Source of the DNA: Acidobacteriota bacterium
GTDB lineage: Bacteria > Actinomycetota > Acidimicrobiia > Acidimicrobiales > CADCSY01
Assembly (NCBI GenBank): GCA_019510095.1
Contig: JAEKLB010000028.1
Coordinates: forward strand, 1-35,530
DNA: 35,530 nucleotides
Reading direction: 5' to 3'
Shown here: in pieces, positions 26,475-32,857 of the stretch
Layout of the letters: every line of letters begins with the position of its first letter
Numbering within the stretch: position 1 is the stretch's first letter
Position numbers and translations under genes: made by a program
The notes under the pieces: generated by a model
The model's database searches: none
Told to the model about the DNA's origin: nothing
What the model saw: the letters and a program-made list of their open reading frames with translations, nothing else

Positions 26475-27862
26475 CCCTCCATTCTGGACGAGGAGGCAAC
26501 GTGAGCCTCCACCGCCGCCAGATCGTTGGCGACCACCTCGTACCGCTCCGGCCGTTCGAACAGGTCGCCGAGGAAGTCGGGAAGCTCGGGCCGGATGCCG
26601 ATGGCCTCCTCGACGGCGTCGGGGAACTTGGCCGGATGGGCGGTGGCTAGCGAGACGATCGGTGTCGCCGGGTCATGATGGAGGAGGCCGGCGGCGCCGA
26701 GGCCGACCGCGGTGTGCGGGTCGACGATCCTGCCGGTGCGCTCATAGGTGGCAGCGATGACGCGGAGCACCGCATCGTCATCGATGCGGGCAGCGTCGAA
26801 GATCTCCCGCGCCATCCCCAGCCGGCTCTCCCCCATGTCGACGGTGCCGTCGGCGCGGAACCGGGTCATGAGATGAGTGACGACTGCGCCGTTCCTCCCG
26901 CAGAGCTCGAAGAGCAGGCGCTCGAAGTTCGACGACACCTGGATGTCCATGCTCGGGCTCGAGGTGGGCGTGACGCCGTGCATCGCCATCACCCCGCTCT
27001 CGAAGAAACGGGGAAGGATGTCGTTGCGGTTCGAGCCGATGACGAGCCGGCGGATCGGGACGCCCATCTGGCGGGCCGCCCAGCCGGCGAAGATGTTGCC
27101 GAAGTTGCCGGTCGGGACCGAGAACGCCACCGGGCCACCGAGCTGGGCGGCCGCCTTCACGTAGTAGACGGTCTGAGCGAGGATGCGGGCCCAGTTGATC
27201 GAGTTCACCGCAGACAGGTGGAACCGGTCGCGGAAGGGAAGGTCGTTGAACATGGCCTTCACCAGGTCCTGGCAGTCGTCGAAGGTGCCCTCGACCGCCA
27301 GGTTGTGCACGTTCGGCGACAGCACCGTCGTCATCTGCCGCCGCTGCACCTCTGACACCCGCTCGTGGGGATGGAGGATGCAGATGTCGATCGGCTCCCG
27401 GTCGCGGCACGCCTCGATGGCGGCCGAGCCGGTGTCACCCGACGTGGCCCCGACGATCGTGACCCGCTCGCCCCGCTTGAGCAGCTCGTGCTCGAACAGG
27501 TGGCCGACGAGCTGGAGGGCGACGTCCTTGAACGCAAGCGTCGGGCCGTGGAACAGCTCGAGCAGCCACACGCCGCCACCCAGCTCGACGAGCGGCACCA
27601 CGTCGGGGTGGCGGAACGACCGGTAGGCGTCCTCCACCAGCTCGACGAAGATGCCCTCGTCGATGGCGCCCTCGACGAACGGCCACATCACCTCGACCGC
27701 CACCTCGGCGTACCGCATGTCGGCGAACGCCCGCAGCCGGCTGGGCGTGATGGTGGGCCACGACTCCGGGAGGTAGAGGCCACCGTCGCGAGCCAGCCCG
27801 GTGAGGAGGACGTCGTCGAACGGGAGCACCGGCGCGGTGCCCCGAGTGCTGACGTACTTCAC
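26471..27862 (-). CDS. thrC: Threonine synthase, long form
   Basis: Converts O-phosphohomoserine to threonine with PLP. The 463-residue protein begins MKYVSTRG..., with the PLP Lys K112 in GPTLAFKDVALQ, the phosphate loop SGDTGSAAIEA and the NSINWARILAQTVYY box. This is the longer class found in proteobacteria and yeast (about 430-510 residues), not the about 360-residue mycobacterial class. The start is a GTG one base after the hom stop. The end overlaps the ApgM-like gene, which would supply its substrate if that gene is a homoserine kinase. Confidence 0.96.
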   Translation of the reverse strand: MKYVSTRGTAPVLPFDDVLLTGLARDGGLYLPESWPTITPSRLRAFADMRYAEVAVEVMWPFVEGAIDEGIFVELVEDAYRSFRHPDVVPLVELGGGVWLLELFHGPTLAFKDVALQLVGHLFEHELLKRGERVTIVGATSGDTGSAAIEACRDREPIDICILHPHERVSEVQRRQMTTVLSPNVHNLAVEGTFDDCQDLVKAMFNDLPFRDRFHLSAVNSINWARILAQTVYYVKAAAQLGGPVAFSVPTGNFGNIFAGWAARQMGVPIRRLVIGSNRNDILPRFFESGVMAMHGVTPTSSPSMDIQVSSNFERLLFELCGRNGAVVTHLMTRFRADGTVDMGESRLGMAREIFDAARIDDDAVLRVIAATYERTGRIVDPHTAVGLGAAGLLHHDPATPIVSLATAHPAKFPDAVEEAIGIRPELPDFLGDLFERPERYEVVANDLAAVEAHVASSSRMEG

Positions 27863-27863
27863 C

Positions 27864-29147
27864 TCACGCGCCGATCACGCGCAGCATGGAGGTGACCCGG
27901 TCGACCACGTCGAGCTCGCGCAGGTCGCGCAGCGTCGCCTGCATGGCCGACTCCTGCGCCTCGTGGGTGATGAACACCAGGCGGGCCTCGTCACCCAACC
28001 CCTCCTGCTCCATCGAGCGAATCGAGACACCGTGCTCGGCGAACACGCCCGACACCGAGTGGAGCACGCCGGGCCGATCGACCACGTCGATGTTGAGGTA
28101 GTACTCCGACCGGACCTCGTCGATGGGGCGGATGGCAGCACGGGGGAACGCACCGAGGTTCGCCGACGTGCCCCGCCGCCGGTTGGCAGCAGCGTCGATC
28201 AGATCACCGAGGACGGCGCTGGCGGTGGGCGCGCCGCCCGCACCCCGCCCGTAGAACATGAGCTGGCCGACGGCGTCACCCTCGACGAACACCGCGTTGA
28301 ACGAGTCGCGCACGGTGGCGAGGGGATGGGTCTTGGGGAGCATGGCCGGATGGACCCGAACGGCGACCCGCCCGTCGTCGTCACGCTCGGCGATGGCGAG
28401 CAGCTTCACCTCGTAGCCGAGCCGATGGGCGAAGTCGATGTCGTCGGCCGTCATGCCGGAGATGCCTTCGTGGTACACGTCGCCGGCGACCACCGACACG
28501 CCGAAGGCGATGGTGGCGATGATGGCGACCTTGGCCCCGGCGTCGTAGCCCTCGACATCGGCGGTGGGGTCGCGCTCGGCGTAGCCCAGGTTCTGGGCCT
28601 CGGCCAGCGCGTCGGCGTAGCCGGCACCCTCCTCGCTCATGCGGGTGAGGATGTAGTTGGTCGTCCCGTTGACGATGCCCATCACCCGGCGCAGGGGCTC
28701 GCCGACGAGCGACTCGCGCAGGGGCCGGATGAGTGGGATGCCGCCGGCCACCGCGGCCTCGAACAGAAGGTCCACGCCGGACGCCCCGGCCGCCTCGAAC
28801 AGGTCGACGCCCATGTTGGCGAGCAACTCCTTGTTGGCGGTGACCACCGGCTTGCCCGACTTGATGGCGTCGAGCAGCAGGGTCCGGGCCGGCTCGATGC
28901 CGCCGATGACCTCGACCACGACATCGATGTCAGGGTCGGCGACCAGGCCGGCGCTGTCGTGGGTCAGGGCACCCGCCGGCAGCGGCACGCCTCGGGCCTT
29001 CTCGAGGTTGCGCACCGCCACCCGGGTGATCTCCAGCCGGAGGCCGGTGCGAGCGGCGATGGCGTCCCGCTGCCGGTCGAGGAGGTCGACGAGGGCCGCG
29101 CCAACGTTCCCGCAGCCCAACAGACCGACCCGCACCAGCTCGCTCAC
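27864..29147 (-). CDS. hom: Homoserine dehydrogenase with a C-terminal ACT domain
   Basis: Reduces aspartate semialdehyde to homoserine. The 427-residue product has the NAD(P)-binding GCGNVG (11-16), the catalytic TANKELLA segment, GTTNYILTRM, and the substrate region PTADVEGYDAGAKVAI. The last 80 residues (YYLNIDVVDRPGVLHSVSGVFAEHGVSI ...) form an ACT domain, expected to mediate threonine feedback. GTG 29147 gives the standard N-terminus. Upstream in-frame residues (back to 29225) lack family character. Confidence 0.96.
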   Translation of the reverse strand: MSELVRVGLLGCGNVGAALVDLLDRQRDAIAARTGLRLEITRVAVRNLEKARGVPLPAGALTHDSAGLVADPDIDVVVEVIGGIEPARTLLLDAIKSGKPVVTANKELLANMGVDLFEAAGASGVDLLFEAAVAGGIPLIRPLRESLVGEPLRRVMGIVNGTTNYILTRMSEEGAGYADALAEAQNLGYAERDPTADVEGYDAGAKVAIIATIAFGVSVVAGDVYHEGISGMTADDIDFAHRLGYEVKLLAIAERDDDGRVAVRVHPAMLPKTHPLATVRDSFNAVFVEGDAVGQLMFYGRGAGGAPTASAVLGDLIDAAANRRRGTSANLGAFPRAAIRPIDEVRSEYYLNIDVVDRPGVLHSVSGVFAEHGVSIRSMEQEGLGDEARLVFITHEAQESAMQATLRDLRELDVVDRVTSMLRVIGA

Positions 29148-29199
29148 GGCAGCGGAGGCTACCGGGAGGGCTTTGGGCCCCTGGCGCAGTTCGTGGCTC

Positions 29200-29460
29200 T
29201 CACTCCGAGCGTTCGCGACTCTCACGCATTGCTTCCCGCACTCGGGCCCGCCGGGCCCGTGCGGCCTCCGCTCGCTCGTCGGTCACCGCGAAGGCCGCGC
29301 TCTGGCGGGCACCGCCCACCGCCAACACGACCAGGATGCTGGCGATGGCGGCCCCGGTCACCAGTCCGGCGACCAGGCTCCCGGTGAGGGCGTCGACCAA
29401 CCATCCGAGGAACGTCCCCGACGCAAGGCCGACGCCCCCAACCGCGTACCACCGACCCAC
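29200..29460 (-). CDS. Small two-helix membrane protein between lysA and hom
   Basis: An 86-residue protein from the GTG at 29460, which overlaps the lysA stop in TAGTG. A GTG at 29478 is possible. Two hydrophobic segments (VGGVGLASGTFLGWLVDAL and VAGLVTGAAIASILVVLAVG) are followed by a highly charged Arg/Glu helix (ERAEAARARRARVREAMRESRER), so a membrane anchor with a cytoplasmic tail is likely. No family is recognised. Its place inside the lysine/threonine block suggests co-transcription only. Confidence 0.65.
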   Translation of the reverse strand: MGRWYAVGGVGLASGTFLGWLVDALTGSLVAGLVTGAAIASILVVLAVGGARQSAAFAVTDERAEAARARRARVREAMRESRERSE

Positions 29461-30731
29461 TAGTCGAGGTCGAGCCACAACAGATCGTCGAGCACCTCGC
29501 GGCGCACGACAACGCGGTACTCGCCGCCGCTCACGAAGACGACGGGCGGGCGAGGCACCTTGTTGTAGTTCGAGGCCATCGAGTGGCCGTAGGCGCCAGT
29601 GACCGGGGTGGCCAGGACATCGCCGACCTCGAGGTCGGCGGGCAGGCGGGCGTCGCGCACGAGCACGTCGCCCGACTCACAGTGCTTGCCGACGACGGTG
29701 GCGACCAGCGGCCGCTCGGCGTCGGTGGCGCGGGGCAGGAAGGTCTCGTAGCCGCTGCCATAGAGCACCGGCCGGGGGTTGTCGCTCATGCCACCGTCGA
29801 CGGCCACATAGGTGCGGATGCCGGGCAGCTCCTTGATGGTCCCGACGCGGTAGAGGGTGACTGCCGCCGCGGCCACGATGGCCCGACCAGGCTCGACGAC
29901 CAGGCTCGAGCGGATGCCGGCCTCGGCGCAGCATCGCTTCAGGAGGCCGGCCCACTCGGTGATCGACGGGGTCTCCTCGCCGTCGACATAGGCCACGCCG
30001 AGGCCCCCGCCGAGGCACAGCTCGGGCAGGTCGAGCTCGTTGACCAGCGGCGCCAGCCGGTCGACCGCCTTCTCGTAGCCCGACAAGAGGAAGATGTTGG
30101 AGCCGATGTGGGCGTGCAGGCCGACCAGGTCCATCGACCGCGACGCCTGCACCCGCTTGACCGCGGCTGCTGCCGCCCCGCTCTCGAGACTGAAGCCGAA
30201 CTTGGTGTCCTCCTGGCCGGTCATCACGTACTCGTGGGTGTGGGCCTCCACCCCGGGCGTCACCCGCAGCAGCACGCGCGGGACGTCGAAGCCTTCGTCC
30301 TCGACCAACCGCTCGATGCGACCGATCTCCTCGTCGCTGTCGATGACGATCCTGCCGATGCCGGCGGCCAACGCCATGCCGAGCTCCGCCTCCGACTTGT
30401 TGTTGCCATGGAGCACGATCCGCTCACCGGGCACGTCGGCCGCCAACGCAACATGGAGCTCACCACCGGTTGCCACGTCGATGCGCATGCCCTCCTCGAC
30501 CACCAACCGGGCCATCGCCCGGCACAGGAAAGCCTTCGACCCGTAGGTCGCGCCGTCACCGAAGGCAGCGACGGTCTCGCGGCATCGCTCCCGCAACTGC
30601 TGCTCGTCGTAGACGAACACCGGCGTGCCGTGGACCTCGGCGAGCTCGAGCAGGTCGCAGCCGCCGATCTCGAGGCGCCCGCCCACGACCCGGGCGGAGT
30701 CGGGCAGGAGGTGCCGGGCGAGCGCGGTCAC
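29460..30731 (-). CDS. lysA: Diaminopimelate decarboxylase
   Basis: Last step of lysine synthesis, removing CO2 from meso-diaminopimelate with PLP. The 423-residue product has K66 in YGSKAFLC as the PLP Lys, HIGSN for phosphate binding, EPGRAIV, KHCESGDVL with the active-site Cys, and GAYGHSMASNYN near the C-terminus. All are family hallmarks. The GTG start overlaps the stop of the response regulator in GTGA, an unusual partner for lysA. In actinobacteria lysA is classically followed by hom, as here after the small membrane gene. Confidence 0.97.
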   Translation of the reverse strand: MTALARHLLPDSARVVGGRLEIGGCDLLELAEVHGTPVFVYDEQQLRERCRETVAAFGDGATYGSKAFLCRAMARLVVEEGMRIDVATGGELHVALAADVPGERIVLHGNNKSEAELGMALAAGIGRIVIDSDEEIGRIERLVEDEGFDVPRVLLRVTPGVEAHTHEYVMTGQEDTKFGFSLESGAAAAAVKRVQASRSMDLVGLHAHIGSNIFLLSGYEKAVDRLAPLVNELDLPELCLGGGLGVAYVDGEETPSITEWAGLLKRCCAEAGIRSSLVVEPGRAIVAAAAVTLYRVGTIKELPGIRTYVAVDGGMSDNPRPVLYGSGYETFLPRATDAERPLVATVVGKHCESGDVLVRDARLPADLEVGDVLATPVTGAYGHSMASNYNKVPRPPVVFVSGGEYRVVVRREVLDDLLWLDLD

Positions 30732-31099
30732 GAGCGGTCGAGGAGCTTGGTGATCCGTTCGACCAGCTCCAGCGGCTCGAACGGCTTGGTCAGGTAGTCG
30801 TCGGCGCCCGCGTCCAGGCCCTCCCGCACGTCGGCGGCCTGGGCCTTGGCCGAGAGCAGGAGCACTGGGATGGTGGCGGTGGCGCCGCCGGCCTTGAGCG
30901 CCCGCACCAGCTCGATGCCGTTCATCTTCGGCATCATCACGTCGCTGACGACGACGTCGGGGGCGGCGGTCGCGGCCACCTCGAGCGCCTCGGCGCCGTC
31001 GCTCGCCATCACCACCGCGAACCCCTCCATCTCGAAGTTCACCTGCAGCAGCCGCAGGATCACGGGGTCGTCGTCGACCACCAGCACCGTCACGGCCAT
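30728..31099 (-). CDS. Single-domain response regulator (receiver only)
   Basis: A 123-residue CheY-like receiver. The acidic pocket D9-D11 (VVDDDP), phospho-acceptor D53 (VVSDVMMPKMNG), S83 (LLLSAKA) and K105 (YLTKPFEP) are all present, so it should be phosphorylatable. There is no output domain and no sensor kinase next to it. The start ATG at 31099 matches the beginning of the fold. Longer in-frame starts lie in the thiolase gene. It overlaps lysA by four bases, so its expression is coupled to lysine synthesis. It may act through protein-protein contacts. Confidence 0.9.
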   Translation of the reverse strand: MAVTVLVVDDDPVILRLLQVNFEMEGFAVVMASDGAEALEVAATAAPDVVVSDVMMPKMNGIELVRALKAGGATATIPVLLLSAKAQAADVREGLDAGADDYLTKPFEPLELVERITKLLDRS

Positions 31100-31142
31100 C
31101 GGGTGATGGTAGTGATCAGGCCCGCGGGGGCCGTGGTCGTTG

Positions 31143-32318
31143 TCAGTCGGTGCGGAGCACGAGTCCCTGGGCGTTGAAGAACATGCCGCCCGGCGTGAGG
31201 AAGGCGTTCTTGGCCCCGGCCACCTGGCGCTCGCCGGCATCGCCGCGGAGCTGGGTGATCGCCTCGCGGATGTGGCCAGAGCCCTGGGTGCCACCCTCGG
31301 AATGGTTGCCGCCGTGGGTGTTCATCGGGATGCGACCGTCGATCATGATCCGCTGGTTGGCCTCGTCCCAGTTGTCCTTGAGGAAGTCGTAGCCCTCGCC
31401 CGGCTTGCACCAGCCGGTGTTCTCGATCCATTGCAGGGTGATCGGCGTGAACCCGTCGTACGGGAAGTACACGTCGATGTCCGGGATCCAGATGTCGCTC
31501 TTGGCGCGCAACGCCTCCAACACGACGTGCTGGCCGTGGTGGCGGAGGCCGTCGAGGTTCTCCTCCTTGTTGCGGGCAGTGATGCCGTTGGTGGCGGCGT
31601 GGATCAGCACCGGCTTGTGCGGCATGTCCTTGGCCCGCTCGGCGGTGGTGATCACGAAGGCATCGGCACCGTCGACCGGCACGTCCATGTCGAGCAGGCA
31701 CAGCGGCTCGCGCACCATGCGGGCCGACAGGTAGTCGTCCATGGTGATCGGCTCACGCATGGCAGCCAGCGGGTTCTTCACCGCGCCCGATCGCTCGTTG
31801 ACGGCGATCATGCCGAGCACCTCACGGGGCGCGTTGAACTCGTGGAAGTAGCGGCTCATCCACGCCGCATACCCCTCGGCACCGAGGACCTCGGGATCGT
31901 GACGGGTGGGCGCCGGCGCCGGTGACCCACCGAAGCCGAGGCCCCGGCGGAACGGGTCGTTGGCGGCCGAGCGGGAGATGGCAGGCGCTCGATAGAGCGC
32001 GTGGTACATGAGCACCGTCTCGGCGGCGCCGGAGAAGACGGCGTTCATGGCGTCGACGACACCGAACACCAGCGGCATGGGCTGGTTCGAGAAGTGAGTG
32101 ACCTTCGGCAGCCCCAGCGCCTCGACGATCTCGCGGGCTGCCGGCGCGGTGCCGACGACGCCGTCGATGTCGGCCTGGCCGAGTCCGGCATCGCGGATGG
32201 CCTTGATGCTGGCCTCGATCGCCATGTCGTTGCGGGTACGGGCGTTGGCGTCGCGGAAGAAGCCGGTCGAGCCGACCCCGACGAACGCGATCTTGTCCTT
32301 GATCGGGTTGCGGAACAT
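31143..32318 (-). CDS. Thiolase-superfamily (lipid-transfer/SCP2-thiolase-like) protein lacking the usual catalytic pair
   Basis: A 391-residue acyl-CoA-binding thiolase-like protein. N-terminal signs are IAFVGVGSTGFFRD and IEASIKAIRDAGLGQADIDGVVG. The middle holds LCLLDMDVPVDGADAFVITTAERA (SCP2-thiolase pattern). The C-terminal NTHGGNHSEGGTQGSGHIREAITQLRG is the equivalent of the conserved NxxGGxxSxGHPxGATG. The His of GHP appears as Gly here, and the expected nucleophile region (near residues 80-84, QPMPLVF) has no Cys. Such proteins often act as aldolases or lipid-transfer proteins with a DUF35 partner, and the DUF35 gene lies 10 bases upstream. Confidence 0.88.
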   Translation of the reverse strand: MFRNPIKDKIAFVGVGSTGFFRDANARTRNDMAIEASIKAIRDAGLGQADIDGVVGTAPAAREIVEALGLPKVTHFSNQPMPLVFGVVDAMNAVFSGAAETVLMYHALYRAPAISRSAANDPFRRGLGFGGSPAPAPTRHDPEVLGAEGYAAWMSRYFHEFNAPREVLGMIAVNERSGAVKNPLAAMREPITMDDYLSARMVREPLCLLDMDVPVDGADAFVITTAERAKDMPHKPVLIHAATNGITARNKEENLDGLRHHGQHVVLEALRAKSDIWIPDIDVYFPYDGFTPITLQWIENTGWCKPGEGYDFLKDNWDEANQRIMIDGRIPMNTHGGNHSEGGTQGSGHIREAITQLRGDAGERQVAGAKNAFLTPGGMFFNAQGLVLRTD

Positions 32319-32328
32319 CGCCGGCTCC

Positions 32329-32769
32329 TCAGGCCTCGGCCGGCTCGAAGACCGGATACGGCGCGCCGTAGCGCTCGACCCACGTCAGCTTCACGGGCAT
32401 CCCGATCCGCATGTCGTCCCTGGCGCAGTTCACGATCGTCGACTGGATCCGAAGGCCTTCCTGCTCCGCCAGCTCGATCGTCGCCACGGGGTGGGGCGTC
32501 GAGTAGTCGACCCCCGGTGCGGGCGGGCCTTGGTGCAGGAAGATGAGCAGGTGCACGGTGCCGCGGCCCGACACCTCGGTCGGGACCACGTTGTGCGACC
32601 AGCACTGCGGGCACCAGGCTCGCGGCGCGTGGTGCCAGAACCCGCAGTCGGCGCACCGGTTGAGCACGAGCCTTCGCTCGAGCCAGCCCCGGTAGAACTC
32701 CTTGTTGTCGTGGTCGATCAATGTGTCCGGCAGCCGCGCCAGCAGCTCCTGGTCGGTGATGGCACCCAT
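32329..32769 (-). CDS. DUF35 / Zn-ribbon OB-fold acyl-CoA-associated protein
   Basis: A 146-residue protein of the DUF35 family, which binds acyl-CoA and scaffolds a thiolase-like partner. The zinc ribbon C39-x2-C42 ... C53-x2-C56 is intact (NRCADCGFWHHAPRAWCPQC). It is followed by the OB-fold strands (GRGTVHLLIFLHQG, PVATIELAEQEGLRIQSTIVNC, GMPVKLTWVERYG). ATG 32769 with a GGGAG about ten bases upstream is chosen. Longer frames upstream overlap the divergent gene. Pairs of thiolase-like plus DUF35 proteins are known from steroid side-chain retro-aldol cleavage, but the substrate here is unknown. Confidence 0.9.
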   Translation of the reverse strand: MGAITDQELLARLPDTLIDHDNKEFYRGWLERRLVLNRCADCGFWHHAPRAWCPQCWSHNVVPTEVSGRGTVHLLIFLHQGPPAPGVDYSTPHPVATIELAEQEGLRIQSTIVNCARDDMRIGMPVKLTWVERYGAPYPVFEPAEA

Positions 32770-32790
32770 TGCCGGCAACTCTCCCACATG

Positions 32791-32828
32791 GACGGGCACG
32801 CCCGTCGGGGTACCGGTACCGTCCGGAC
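32791..32828. promoter_or_regulatory. Cluster of three palindromes in the divergent promoter region
   Basis: The 88 bases between the DUF35 start (32769) and the CoA-transferase start (32858) hold GACGGGCACGCCCGTC (32791-32806, 7-base arms), GGTACCGGTACC (32809-32820, perfect palindrome) and GTCCGGAC (32821-32828, perfect palindrome), back to back. This looks like a binding site for one or more dimeric repressors controlling both directions. No regulator gene lies within the window next to it. Confidence 0.45.
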
Positions 32829-32857
32829 CGGGAACGCGACGGATCGGGGGGACCACC

